62,391 bases of DNA from Pseudomonadota bacterium (GTDB taxonomy: Bacteria; Chloroflexota; UBA6077; JAJPGT01): the NCBI GenBank assembly GCA_021325655.1, contig JAJPGT010000039.1:1-62391 (forward strand), read 5' to 3'. The position numbers were made by a program, and so were the translations under genes. The notes beneath the pieces were generated by a model, which made no database searches, was not told the origin of the DNA, and was given only the letters and a program-made list of their open reading frames with translations. Below, in pieces: positions 32,609 through 43,823 of the stretch (its first letter is position 1; each line of letters opens with the position of its first letter).

Positions 32609-33250
32609 ATGGACGAGGCCTGGCAGCGGATGCTCCCACACTGGGGGTCCGACGAGCCCCTCTGCCTCACCTTCGCCAACACCGTCTCCTGGCGTCCTAG
32701 CTCCCGCCGCTACGACTGGCTCGCCAGCTACCGCCACCTGGTCGCCTGGAGCGAGCACCTCGGCCTGCTCGACGCCCCGCGCGCTGCCCGGCTGCTCGCG
32801 CTGGCCGCTCAGCAGCCAGAGGCGGCCAGCGCGGCCCTGGTGGACGCCCTCGCGCTCCGCGAGGCCCTCTATGCCATCTTCTCTGCCGAAGCGGCCGGCC
32901 GCCCCGCCTCCGCGGGCGACCTGGAGCGCCTGAACCGGGCGCTGGCCCGCGCGCTCGCGCACCTGCGCTGCGTTCGTACTCCCGAGGGCTACACCTGGAC
33001 CTGGGCGGACAGCGCTGCCCTGGACCAGATGCTCTGGCCCGTGGCCCGCTCCGCCGCCGAGCTGCTGACCTCCCCCACGCTCCGCCGCGTCCGCGAGTGC
33101 GCCGCCGAGTGGTGCGGCTGGCTGTTTGTCGACCGCAGCCACGCCCAGCGGCGCCAGTGGTGCACCATGGCGGTCTGCGGCAACCGGGCCAAAGGGCGCC
33201 GCCACTACCAGCGCCACCGCGCCGCCGCTCGCCCGGCCGCGCCCGGCTAG
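32609..33250 (+). CDS. CGNR zinc-finger / ABATE-domain putative regulator
   Basis: A 213-residue protein. The N-terminal ABATE (stress-induced, DUF1470-like) domain begins with LCLTFANTVSWRPSSRRYDWL, and the C-terminal zinc finger is CAAEWCGWLFVDRSHAQRRQWCTMAVCGNRAKGRRHYQR in outline: Cys-x4-Cys and then Cys-x4-CGNR with the basic helix. Such proteins are predicted DNA-binding regulators, usually of adjacent transport or detoxification genes. Its divergent arrangement with the LivH-LivM gene across 149 bases suggests it controls that gene, itself or both. Confidence 0.88.
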   Translation: MDEAWQRMLPHWGSDEPLCLTFANTVSWRPSSRRYDWLASYRHLVAWSEHLGLLDAPRAARLLALAAQQPEAASAALVDALALREALYAIFSAEAAGRPASAGDLERLNRALARALAHLRCVRTPEGYTWTWADSAALDQMLWPVARSAAELLTSPTLRRVRECAAEWCGWLFVDRSHAQRRQWCTMAVCGNRAKGRRHYQRHRAAARPAAPG

Positions 33251-33386
33251 TGGCCCGCCTGGCGGCCTCGCCACCACGTCCGCGGCTGCCGTCCCCGCGC
33301 CCACTCCGACTCGCCACTGGCGCGAGGCCGGGCCGACCGGCTACCGTTCCAGGCGCGGCCCCAGCTAGCTGATACGAGGTGAGCGT

Positions 33387-34430
33387 ATGCTTTCCGAGGC
33401 GCTTCTTGAGCAGGCGCGGCAGATCCACGCCACGTATCCGGTCATCGATACCCACTCGGACATCCCGAGCGACGTCCACACCAAGCGCGCCCGGGGCGAG
33501 ACCGAGGTCTTTGCCCGGCGCCACGTCCCGGCGCTGCGCCAGGGCGGCGTTTCTGCGATCGCCGCTACCTGCGGGGGCGACTTCTCGATCAGCGACGACG
33601 CCGACCTGATGCGTCACACCTTCGAGACGCTGGAGATGCTGCACCGCGAAGCGGAGGAGTCGCCCGAGCAGATCCGGGTCGTCTCCAGCAGCGCCGAGCT
33701 GGAACGGGCGCGGGCCGACGGGGTGATCGGGCTGCTGCCGAGCCTCGAGGGGGCCGGGGCGCTGCGCGGAAGCGTCGATGTCCTGCGAGCGCTGTACCGC
33801 CTCGGGCTACGCGCGCTTGGGCTCACCTGGAACTTCCGCAACGAACTGGCGGACGGCGCGGCCGAGCAGCGCAGCGGCGGCGGGCTCACTCGGGCCGGGG
33901 TGAAGGTGGTGCAGGAGCTGAACCGGCTCGGGATGCTGGTGGATGTCAGCCACCTGTCCGACGCCGGCGTCCGCCAGGTGCTGGAGCTGAGCGAGGCGCC
34001 GGTGATCGCCTCCCACTCGAACGCCCGCGCGGTGTGCGAGCACCCGCGCAACCTGCCGGACTGGGCAATCGAGGGGATCGCCCGCAGCGGCGGGGTGATC
34101 GGGGTCGCAGTATATGGCGACTTCGTCGATCCCGAGGCGCCCACGCTGGATCGCCTGGTCGACCACGTGGACCACCTGCGCCGGCTGGTCGGCATCGACC
34201 ACATCGCCCTCGGACCCGACTTCACCGACTACATTGAGGGCGGCGTCTCGGCGGCGACCCTCGCCGCTGGCATCTACAGCCACCCGGGCCGCTACGTGGA
34301 CGGCCTGGAGACTATCTCCAAGCTGCCCGCCTTCACCGCGGCGCTGCTCGCTCGCGGCTACCGCGAGCCGGAGATCGCACAGATCCTCGGCGGCAACTAC
34401 CTGCGCGTCTGCCGCACGGTGCTGGGCTGA
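33387..34430 (+). CDS. Membrane dipeptidase-type peptidase (family M19)
   Basis: A 347-residue zinc peptidase of the renal dipeptidase family. The HxD metal motif is in PVIDTHSD near the N-terminus, the bridging glutamate in LLPSLEGAGAL, and later metal histidines in VDVSHLSDAG and APVIASHSNARAVCEHPRNL. The C-terminal part has HIALGPDFTDYIEG and ILGGNYLRV. These enzymes hydrolyse dipeptides, often with a D-residue, and some act on beta-lactams. No signal peptide, so probably cytoplasmic. First gene of a three-gene unit with an amidohydrolase and an enolase-superfamily enzyme. Confidence 0.92.
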   Translation: MLSEALLEQARQIHATYPVIDTHSDIPSDVHTKRARGETEVFARRHVPALRQGGVSAIAATCGGDFSISDDADLMRHTFETLEMLHREAEESPEQIRVVSSSAELERARADGVIGLLPSLEGAGALRGSVDVLRALYRLGLRALGLTWNFRNELADGAAEQRSGGGLTRAGVKVVQELNRLGMLVDVSHLSDAGVRQVLELSEAPVIASHSNARAVCEHPRNLPDWAIEGIARSGGVIGVAVYGDFVDPEAPTLDRLVDHVDHLRRLVGIDHIALGPDFTDYIEGGVSAATLAAGIYSHPGRYVDGLETISKLPAFTAALLARGYREPEIAQILGGNYLRVCRTVLG

Positions 34431-34545
34431 CCGCTCCGCGTTCCCGTCCCGCAGCAGACCGACGAGCGACCGGGGTTGCTCGCCGCGCCGCGCTCCGCCA
34501 CCATTGACGGTCGTGCCCCAGTCTTGAGTCGTGGTGAGGATAGAG

Positions 34546-35790
34546 ATGCGATTCGATCTGCTGGTGAAGGGTGGCGAGGTGGTCGATCCGGCGGCGGGCT
34601 TCAACGGCCGCCTGGACGTGGCGATCCGGCGTGGCCGCATCGCCGCGGTCGACCGCGAGATCCCGGCCGAGTCGGCGTTCCAGGTGCTGGACGCCAGCAA
34701 CCAGTACGTTACGCCCGGGCTGATCGACCTGCACACCCACGTCTACTGGGGCGCCACCTACTGGGGCGTCCGCGCCGACCCGATCGCCGCGCGCACCGGC
34801 GTCACCACCTGGCTAGACGCTGGCTCGGCCGGCGCGTACACCCTGGAGGGCTTCCGCGCGTTCATCGTCCGCCCGGCGCGCAGCCGCATCTACGCCTACC
34901 TGCACATCTCGCCGATCGGGCTGGTAGGGCCCGATTTCGAGTCGGCCAACCCGGAGCTGCTGGACGTCGACCTCGCCACCCGGGTGGCCAACGCCAACCG
35001 CGACCTGGTGCTCGGGTTCAAGGTCCGCATGGGCAAGACGCAGGCCGGTGCCAGCATCGAGCCGCTGCGCCGGGCGCGCGAGGCGGCCGACCGCTGCGAG
35101 CTGCCGCTGATGGTCCACATCAGCGTCGCCCCGCCCTCCATCGAAGAGGTCTTCGCGCTGCTCCGGCCGGGCGACGTCCTGACCCATTGCTTCACCGGCC
35201 ATAGCATGCGTATCGTCGATGCCCAGGGGCGGCTGTTCGACTTCGTCAAGCGCGCCTGGGACGCGGGTGTGGTGCTGGACATTGGCCACGGCTCCGGCTC
35301 CTTCTCCTTCGAGACCGCCGAGGCGTTGCTGGCCGCCGGGCACCGGCCGGACGTGATCTCCACCGACATTCACCAGCTCAGTATCGGCGGGCCGATGTTC
35401 GACCTGCCCACCTGCCTGAGCAAGTTCCTCGCTCTGGGGATGTCACTCCCGGACACCATCCGCGCCGCCACCGCGCGCCCGGCCGAGGTGCTCGGCCTGG
35501 GGCACGAGCTGGGCACGCTCAAGCCCGGCGCGGTGGCCGACCTGGCGCTGCTCACGCTCAGCCGCGGCCGCTTCACCTTCTACGACGTGTTCATGAACGC
35601 ACGTGAGGGGACTGAGCTGCTCCGCTGTAGCGCCACCATCCTCGGCGGCCGGCTGCTCGAGCCCCAGCCGCCCGAGCCGCTCGCCCCCTGGGCTCAGCCA
35701 TCCAAGGACCAGCAGGCGCTGGTGGAGCGCGGCCACACCCCGGAGGCGATGGCGGCGGCTGGGCGCGGCTCACCGGAGCCGCGCCCATAA
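34546..35790 (+). CDS. Amidohydrolase/deacetylase-family metallohydrolase
   Basis: A 414-residue TIM-barrel amidohydrolase. The HxH motif is GLIDLHTHVYWG, the candidate carboxylated lysine is in LGFKVRMGK, further metal histidines are in LMVHIS and LTHCF, and the catalytic aspartate is in ISTDIHQLS. The N- and C-terminal beta segments (KGGEVVDPAAGFNGRLDVAI; LGTLKPGAVADLALL) form the composite sheet typical of dihydroorotase and N-acyl-amino acid deacetylase relatives. The ATG at 34546 follows GAGGATAGAG. It could hydrolyse an N-acyl or cyclic amide released by neighbouring enzymes; the substrate is unknown. Confidence 0.87.
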   Translation: MRFDLLVKGGEVVDPAAGFNGRLDVAIRRGRIAAVDREIPAESAFQVLDASNQYVTPGLIDLHTHVYWGATYWGVRADPIAARTGVTTWLDAGSAGAYTLEGFRAFIVRPARSRIYAYLHISPIGLVGPDFESANPELLDVDLATRVANANRDLVLGFKVRMGKTQAGASIEPLRRAREAADRCELPLMVHISVAPPSIEEVFALLRPGDVLTHCFTGHSMRIVDAQGRLFDFVKRAWDAGVVLDIGHGSGSFSFETAEALLAAGHRPDVISTDIHQLSIGGPMFDLPTCLSKFLALGMSLPDTIRAATARPAEVLGLGHELGTLKPGAVADLALLTLSRGRFTFYDVFMNAREGTELLRCSATILGGRLLEPQPPEPLAPWAQPSKDQQALVERGHTPEAMAAAGRGSPEPRP

Positions 35791-35840
35791 TTCCTACGAC
35801 GACAACGGCCGGCGACGCGGTACAGACTGGAGGCGAGCGG

Positions 35841-36995
35841 ATGAAGATCAGTGACGTCAAGACCTACGTGCTCGGCACCGCCTGGCGCAACCTCACCTTC
35901 GTGGAGGTCCACACCGACGAGGGGCTCAGTGGCGTGGGCGAGGTGCGGATGCTCAACCACACCGACGCGCTGCTCGGCTACTTCTCGGAGGCGGTGCCCA
36001 ACCACGTGCTCGGCAGCGACCCGTTCGACATCGAGAGCCTGGTCAGCCGGATGTACCGCAACGACTACGCCCGCCAGGGGGAGATCGCCATGTCCGCGAT
36101 CGCCACCCTGGAGATGGCCTGCTGGGACATCGTCGGCAAGGCGCTGGGCCAGCCGGTCTATCGCCTGCTCGGCGGAGCGGTGCGCGACAAGATCAAGGCC
36201 TACGCCAACGGCTGGTACACCGTTGAGCGCACCCCACAGGAGTTCCACCGCGCCGCCAAGCGGGTGCTGGAGAAGGGCTACCGGGCGCTCAAGCTGGACC
36301 CGTTCGGCGCCGGCTTCTATGAGCTGGACCGCGCGGAGACGCTGCGCTCCGTGGCGCTGGTAGAGGCGGTGCGCGACGCGGTCGGGCCGGACGTGGAGAT
36401 CCTGGTTGAGATGCACGGGCGGTTCAACCCGGCCACCGCGGCCCGGATCGCCCGAATGCTGGAGCCGTTCGAGCCCGGCTGGGTAGAGGAGCCGGTCCCG
36501 CCGGAGAACCTGGCGGCGCTGAAGAAGGCGGCGGAGCAGATCCGCATCCCGGTCGCCACCGGCGAGCGGATCCACACCCGCTACGACTATCGGGAGCTAT
36601 TCGAGCTCCAGGCGGCGGACATCATCCAGCCGGACATCACCCACTTCGGGGGCATCCTGGAGGTCAAGAAGCTCGCCGCCTGGGCGGAGGCGTACTACAT
36701 CCTGGTGGCGCCACATAATGTCGGCGGGCCGGTCGCCACCGCAGCGAACCTGCACCTGGCTGCCTGCACCCCTAACTTCAAGATCCAGGAGCACTTCAAC
36801 GACTTCGCCGAGGCGTTCGTGAAGGCGGCGGCGCCGGGCAACCCGGAGGTGGTGGAGGGCTCCTTCGCGCTGCCACAGGGTCCTGGGCTGGGGGTAACGC
36901 TGAACAAGGACGTGCTCGCGGAGCACCCGCAGAAGCGGATCTTCTTCAACCTGTTCGCCGAGGACTGGCATCGCCGCCAGGCCGAGGTGCGCTGA
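35841..36995 (+). CDS. Mandelate racemase/muconate lactonizing-family enzyme (sugar-acid dehydratase-like)
   Basis: A 384-residue enolase-superfamily enzyme. The N-terminal capping domain (residues 1-125) is followed by the barrel: KLDPFGAGF on strand two, VEILVEMHGRFNP with metal and acid/base residues, GWVEEPVPPENL and ATGERIH metal glutamates, DIIQPDITHFGGI, and the histidine in LVAPHNVGGPV. The EMH and APHN pattern resembles galactonate/mannonate dehydratases, which remove water from sugar acids, rather than dipeptide epimerases. The exact acid is not deducible. Third gene after the peptidase and amidohydrolase, with a 50-base gap. Confidence 0.88.
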   Translation: MKISDVKTYVLGTAWRNLTFVEVHTDEGLSGVGEVRMLNHTDALLGYFSEAVPNHVLGSDPFDIESLVSRMYRNDYARQGEIAMSAIATLEMACWDIVGKALGQPVYRLLGGAVRDKIKAYANGWYTVERTPQEFHRAAKRVLEKGYRALKLDPFGAGFYELDRAETLRSVALVEAVRDAVGPDVEILVEMHGRFNPATAARIARMLEPFEPGWVEEPVPPENLAALKKAAEQIRIPVATGERIHTRYDYRELFELQAADIIQPDITHFGGILEVKKLAAWAEAYYILVAPHNVGGPVATAANLHLAACTPNFKIQEHFNDFAEAFVKAAAPGNPEVVEGSFALPQGPGLGVTLNKDVLAEHPQKRIFFNLFAEDWHRRQAEVR

Positions 36996-37019
36996 GGCGC
37001 CAACCGTATCGTTGAGCCC

Positions 37020-37048
37020 TTGCAGTCGCGGCGGGCAGGGAGTATAGT
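37020..37048 (+). promoter_or_regulatory. Promoter of the copper operon
   Basis: TTGCAG at 37020-37025 and TATAGT at 37043-37048 with a 17-bp spacer, 44 bases before the CsoR start codon. Confidence 0.72.
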
Positions 37049-37058
37049 CTTTCTTGAC

Positions 37059-37078
37059 CCCCTCCCCCAGGGGAGGGG
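37059..37078. promoter_or_regulatory. Candidate CsoR operator
   Basis: CCCCTCCCC, a two-base CA centre and GGGGAGGGG form a perfect 9-bp inverted repeat just after the predicted transcription start. CsoR/RcnR-type sensors bind G/C-tract inverted repeats overlapping promoters, so this is the expected site for autoregulation. It also places GGGGAGGAG close to the start codon. Confidence 0.65.
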
Positions 37079-37091
37079 AGGAGATGCGGCG

Positions 37092-37355
37092 ATGCAGGCA
37101 TCCAAGAAAGACGTGCTCAACCGCCTTGCGACCATCGAGGGCCACATCAAGGCGATCCGCAAGATGGTCGAGGAGGACCGCTACTGTGTGGACATCTTGA
37201 AGCAGAGCTTCGCGGTCGAGCGCGCGCTCCAGAAGTTTGAGGCGGCGCTGCTCGACGGCCATCTCAATAGCTGCGTCCCGGCCGGCTTCAAGGAGGGCCG
37301 CGACGAGGCGATGATCCACGAGCTGCGCGAGCTGTTCGAGCTCTCGCGGCGCTAA
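37092..37355 (+). CDS. csoR: Copper-sensing repressor CsoR
   Basis: An 87-residue all-helical repressor of the CsoR/RcnR family. The copper ligands are spaced exactly as in CsoR: Cys32, then His57 25 residues later, then Cys61. RLATIEGHIKAIRKMVEEDRYCVDILKQ is the typical first half. Apo-CsoR binds the operator and represses; Cu(I) binding releases it. Only 12 bases separate it from copA. The ATG at 37092 is preferred. Confidence 0.93.
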   Translation: MQASKKDVLNRLATIEGHIKAIRKMVEEDRYCVDILKQSFAVERALQKFEAALLDGHLNSCVPAGFKEGRDEAMIHELRELFELSRR

Positions 37356-37367
37356 CAGGACAGATCC

Positions 37368-40202
<2,835 letters not shown>

Positions 40203-40211
40203 GCTGGAGCT

Positions 40212-41216
40212 ATGCGCTCCCAGCCAGCCGTCCGGCACGTGGGCCTCACCTGGCGCGCGGCCCTGGCTGGCGTGGCGCTGCTCGCCGCCCTCTTCGGCGC
40301 CGGCTCGGCCATCAGCGCGCTCGCCCAGGCGCTGGCGGAGCGGAATCTGCCCGCTCCGCCCTCCACGGCCCAGATGACCCCGGACGAGATCACCGCGCGG
40401 CTGGGGTTCACTGCCCTCTGGCCGACCTCCCTGCCCCCATCGCTCACCTGGAGTGGCGCGGAGGTCGGCGGCCCCTGCCGCCGGGCTGACGGCACCAGCA
40501 TTCGCACCAGCGGCAGCTTCATCGCCCTCTGGCGCCGCAACCTGCCGCCAGCGCTGGAGCCGGCGCTGCGGCTCCAGGAGGAGGGCTGCGGCGGGCTGCT
40601 GCCCGACGGGCGGCCGATCACCGTGCGCGGTCTCCCGGGCGCGGCCGCCGTCTCGGCCTTCAGCTACCGCGATCGCCTGGGCGAGCAGCAGGGCCAGGAG
40701 GTGCGCCTCGCCTGGGTGGAGCGGGAGGTGCGGGTGGTGCTCAGCAGCCGCTCGCTGGCGCTGCCGGAGCTGCTCCAGATCGCCGCCGTGCTCCAGTCCC
40801 GCGCGGCCCATGCCCGCTACCGGGTGGCGGAGACGAGCGGGATGATCGGCCAGCGGGTCGTCGTCGGCGCGGTGGACGACTTCCCGATCCCTTCGGTGAC
40901 AAACCTGATCAACTTGCAGGTCTACCTGCTGCGCTCCAGCACCGGGTTCATTGCGCTCCTTGCTGACGACCTGCACGGCCCCCACCCGACCGGCTGGAGC
41001 TCCATCCTGCAGCTCTTCTACGCACCCGACCACGGCGAGGAGTACGACTGGCGCGGCAACTGCGTCGGCGGCCCCTGCCTGCGCGGTCTGGATCGCTACC
41101 CCGTCGACGTCCGCGGCGGCCAGGTCGTCGTCGACACTACCACCCGCCTGCCCGGCCCGCGCCTGGGGCCGCTGGCGGACGACGGCGGCTTCCCGGGGCA
41201 GGCCTCCTGGCCCTGA
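40212..41216 (+). CDS. Membrane-anchored extracytoplasmic hypothetical protein in the copper operon
   Basis: A 334-residue protein with a single N-terminal hydrophobic helix (TWRAALAGVALLAALFGAGSAISAL) and an otherwise soluble domain that should face outward. The soluble part has paired cysteines (GGPCRR, EEGCGG, GNCVGGPC), suggesting disulfides, but no HxxM or Met-rich copper motif is visible. I do not recognise the family. Nine bases separate it from copA, so it is co-transcribed and may support copper handling at the envelope; that is inference from position only. Confidence 0.72.
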   Translation: MRSQPAVRHVGLTWRAALAGVALLAALFGAGSAISALAQALAERNLPAPPSTAQMTPDEITARLGFTALWPTSLPPSLTWSGAEVGGPCRRADGTSIRTSGSFIALWRRNLPPALEPALRLQEEGCGGLLPDGRPITVRGLPGAAAVSAFSYRDRLGEQQGQEVRLAWVEREVRVVLSSRSLALPELLQIAAVLQSRAAHARYRVAETSGMIGQRVVVGAVDDFPIPSVTNLINLQVYLLRSSTGFIALLADDLHGPHPTGWSSILQLFYAPDHGEEYDWRGNCVGGPCLRGLDRYPVDVRGGQVVVDTTTRLPGPRLGPLADDGGFPGQASWP

Positions 41217-41232
41217 CCCGGAGCAATCTTGC

Positions 41233-41253
41233 CGGGTGGGCGCATCCCACCCG
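41233..41253 (+). repeat. Hairpin upstream of copZ
   Basis: CGGGTGGG, a CGCAT loop, then CCCACCCG, an 8-bp stem 17 bases after the preceding stop codon and 21 bases before the copZ start. Confidence 0.45.
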
Positions 41254-41274
41254 AGCACACAGGGAGAGAGATCT

Positions 41275-41493
41275 GTGAAGCATGTGGTGTTGAACGTCCC
41301 CGACATTAGCTGCGGCCACTGCGAGCGGACGATCACCGGCGCCCTCAAGGACGTCCCGGGCGTCGGCTCGGTACGCGTGGACATTCCGGGCAAGCAGGTG
41401 GAGCTGGAGTACGACCCCGGCCAGGTGAGCCTGGATCGCGTCAAGGAGATTTTGGCCGAGGCGGACTACCCGGTGGAATCCGTCGCCGCGTAG
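41275..41493 (+). CDS. copZ: Copper chaperone CopZ (heavy-metal-associated domain)
   Basis: A 72-residue ferredoxin-like protein with the Cu(I) site Cys13-x2-Cys16 (DISCGHCERTITGAL). Strands VRVDIPGKQVELEYDP and the terminal ILAEADYPVE complete the fold. It carries Cu(I) to CopA and can deliver it to CsoR. The GTG start follows AGGGAGAGAGATCT. Last gene of the operon, followed by a strong hairpin. Confidence 0.92.
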   Translation: MKHVVLNVPDISCGHCERTITGALKDVPGVGSVRVDIPGKQVELEYDPGQVSLDRVKEILAEADYPVESVAA

Positions 41494-41500
41494 CGCTCCG

Positions 41501-41539
41501 GCGGCGAGGGGCGAGCGGACTTCTCTCGCCCCTCGCCGC
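41501..41539. terminator. Bidirectional terminator hairpin after copZ
   Basis: Bases 41501-41515 and 41525-41539 form a perfect 15-bp GC-rich stem with a nine-base loop (CGGACTTCT). It lies between convergent copZ and the FAD oxidoreductase gene and could serve both. Confidence 0.75.
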
Positions 41540-41553
41540 GTCTGCGCCCGGAC

Positions 41554-42834
41554 TCAGCCGTCCGCGAGCAGGCGTAACGCCATCCGTTCGCCCAGGCGCA
41601 CGCTGTAGTTCTGGCCGCGATCCTGCGGGTAGATGTGGGCCATATTCGCCAGGTACACCCCGGGCAGCGGGGTCTGGTGGGGTGGCAGGCGCTTCGGGTA
41701 GCCCACGGTGACCACGGGCTGGGCGAAGGGAGCTTTGAACACCCAGGATTCGCGCACCCAGCAGGGCTCGAAGGCCGGGTTGAGCCGCCGCAGCGGCGGC
41801 AGGAACTCCGCCAGCACCTCGGCGTCGCTGGCGGAAAACAGCGGGTGGTCCATCGGCAGGTAGTTGCCGAGGTACACCAGGTGGCGGCCCCCGTAATCGC
41901 TGGCCGGCAGGAAGTTGGTGTGCTCCACCAGCGCCAGGAACGGGTAGCCGGGGTCGTTCACGTTCAGCCAGTAGGCGCTCTGCAGCGGCCGGTCGAGCGC
42001 GAGCACCACGCAGTGGGCGCCGAAGTGCTCCGGCGCCTCAGCGCCATAGCTGTCGGGCAGCTCGGGGGCGAGCCGCTTGAACAGGCGGGTGGGCAGCGTC
42101 ACCAGGAGCTGGTCGAAGGAAAGCTGGCCCAGCCCGGCTACCGCCACGGTCGCCCCACCGCCGGGGCGGGAGCAGATCGCCCGCGCCTCGGCACCGGTGT
42201 GGACCGTGCCGCCGCGGGAGCGGATCGCCTCGCCCAGCGCCTCGTACAGGAGCTGGAAGCCGCCGCGCAGGTAGCCGAGCCGTGGCGTACGGTAATGCAC
42301 CCGCGCCCAGAACCAGGGCATGGCGATCTCCTCGGCGCGGTGGGCAAACTTGCCGCGCAGCAGCGGTTCCCAGACGACGCGGTACACCCGCTCGCCCATC
42401 CAGCGACGCAGCCAGGCGGCGGCCGTCTCGCCCTCCAGCGGCTCCGGATGCGGCAGCGCCTTCAGCGCCGCCAGCGCTGCGCCGAGGCGGAGCCGATCGT
42501 GCAGTGGCAGAGGGGAGAACTGGAGCACCTCCAGCGGACCGTCCAGGCGGTAGATCCGGCCGCCGTACAGGACGCTGGTAGGCGGCCGCCGCCAGACCAT
42601 CCGCCCACCCAGGCCCAACTCGTCGATCAGCGCGATGATCGCCCGGTCGGTGCCGAACAGGTGGTGGTAGAACTTCTCCAGGTACGTCCCGCCCACCTGG
42701 AAGCCCGTCGCCAGCCCGCCCAGGTGTGGCTCCCGCTCCAGCACCGTCACCTGCCGCCCGGCCTGCGCCAGTCGTAGGGCCGCGGCGAGGCCGAGCGCTC
42801 CGCCTCCGATAATCCCCACCGTCCGCGTCGCCAT
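41554..42834 (-). CDS. FAD/NAD(P)-dependent amine oxidase-like oxidoreductase (protoporphyrinogen oxidase family)
   Basis: A 426-residue flavoprotein. The dinucleotide motif GIIGGGALGLAAALRLAQAG with the acidic VLERE is followed by HLGGLATGFQVGG. Later blocks are LRGKFAHRAEEIAMPWFWARVHYRTPRLGYLRGG in outline and the C-terminal FAD segment LPGVYLANMAHIYPQDRGQNYSVRLGE. This matches the group often called protoporphyrinogen oxidase-like or UDP-galactopyranose mutase-like oxidoreductases, frequently linked to glycan or lipid synthesis. The actual substrate is unknown. Start at 42834; minus strand, convergent with copZ. Confidence 0.82.
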   Translation of the reverse strand: MATRTVGIIGGGALGLAAALRLAQAGRQVTVLEREPHLGGLATGFQVGGTYLEKFYHHLFGTDRAIIALIDELGLGGRMVWRRPPTSVLYGGRIYRLDGPLEVLQFSPLPLHDRLRLGAALAALKALPHPEPLEGETAAAWLRRWMGERVYRVVWEPLLRGKFAHRAEEIAMPWFWARVHYRTPRLGYLRGGFQLLYEALGEAIRSRGGTVHTGAEARAICSRPGGGATVAVAGLGQLSFDQLLVTLPTRLFKRLAPELPDSYGAEAPEHFGAHCVVLALDRPLQSAYWLNVNDPGYPFLALVEHTNFLPASDYGGRHLVYLGNYLPMDHPLFSASDAEVLAEFLPPLRRLNPAFEPCWVRESWVFKAPFAQPVVTVGYPKRLPPHQTPLPGVYLANMAHIYPQDRGQNYSVRLGERMALRLLADG

Positions 42835-42923
42835 CGCTCTCCCGCTGCGCGCCGTTCTGCGGGATGGTACGCCACGGGCGCGCGGGGACGCCGAAATCAC
42901 TACACTGCTGGCGGCAGGGAGCG

Positions 42924-43754
42924 GTGATAGGAGCGCTGGCGCCAACCCGGGTGGTGGGGATCGACTTCAGCGGCGCCCGTCATCCCGGGAAGCGGATCTG
43001 GGTGACGCGCGGGACGGTCGAGGGGGCGACGTTGCGGGTCGAACGCTGCCAACGGGCCGAGTCGCTGCCCGGCTCGGGCATCGAGCGCGAGCGGTGCCTG
43101 GAGGCGCTCCGCGCCTGGATCGCTGGCCAGGAGTGGGCGCTCGTCGGGATGGACGTTCCGTTCGGGCTGCCGGCGGCGCTGGTGCAGGAGCCCACCTGGG
43201 AGCGCTTCGTCCAGGCGTTCCCCGCACGCTACCCCTGCCCCGAGCGCTTCCGCGAGGACTGCCTGGGTCGCGCCAACGGGCGCGAGTGGCGGCGGCTCAC
43301 TGATGTCCAGGCCGCTACCCCCTTCTGCGTCTACAACCTGCGCCTGTACCGGCAGACCTACTGGGCGCTGCAGGCGATCGTCGGCCCGCTGGTCGAGCGC
43401 CAGGCGGCCTGCGTGCTGCCGATGCAGCCGGCGCTGCCCGGTCGGCCCTGGCTGGTGGAGATCTGCCCGGCCTCCACGCTCAAGCGTGAGAGGCGCTACG
43501 GTATCCCCTACAAGGGTGGCCGGGCCGAGCACCGGGCGGCGCGCGAGCAGATCCTGGCCTGGCTGGAGGGGCCGGGGCAGGTGGTTCTACCGCCGGATGG
43601 CGCCCAGACACGGGCTGTCATCCTGGACGACGCCGGCGGTGACGCACTGGACAGCCTGGTGGCCGCCTACGCTGCAGCACGCCTGGCGCGCTGTCCCGAT
43701 CCCCGCGCGGCCAGCACGCCGGCCTTTCTCCTCGAAGGCTACGTCTACACCTGA
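42924..43754 (+). CDS. DUF429-family protein (RNase H-like fold)
   Basis: A 276-residue protein. It starts VIGALAPTRVVGIDFSGAR, the acidic first strand of an RNase H-like fold, and continues with ALVGMDVPFGLPAAL, EICPASTLKR and VILDDAGGDALDSLVAAYAAA, where the acidic residues may form a metal site. DUF429 proteins are predicted nucleases or nucleotide-related enzymes without proven function. The GTG at 42924 follows GCAGGGAGCG. It is transcribed divergently from the FAD oxidoreductase across a 90-base gap. Confidence 0.8.
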   Translation: MIGALAPTRVVGIDFSGARHPGKRIWVTRGTVEGATLRVERCQRAESLPGSGIERERCLEALRAWIAGQEWALVGMDVPFGLPAALVQEPTWERFVQAFPARYPCPERFREDCLGRANGREWRRLTDVQAATPFCVYNLRLYRQTYWALQAIVGPLVERQAACVLPMQPALPGRPWLVEICPASTLKRERRYGIPYKGGRAEHRAAREQILAWLEGPGQVVLPPDGAQTRAVILDDAGGDALDSLVAAYAAARLARCPDPRAASTPAFLLEGYVYT

Positions 43755-43762
43755 GCGCCATC

Positions 43763-43802
43763 CCGCGTGGGAGGAGCCTTTTTCACCGCCCCTCCCACGC
43801 GG
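43763..43802. terminator. Convergent terminator between DUF429 and cupredoxin genes
   Basis: CCGCGTGGGAGG (43763-43774) pairs perfectly with CCTCCCACGCGG (43791-43802) across a 16-base loop that contains a T-run. Positioned between two convergent genes. Confidence 0.72.
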
Positions 43803-43823
43803 CCGCGTCCGCCGAGCGGCCGA

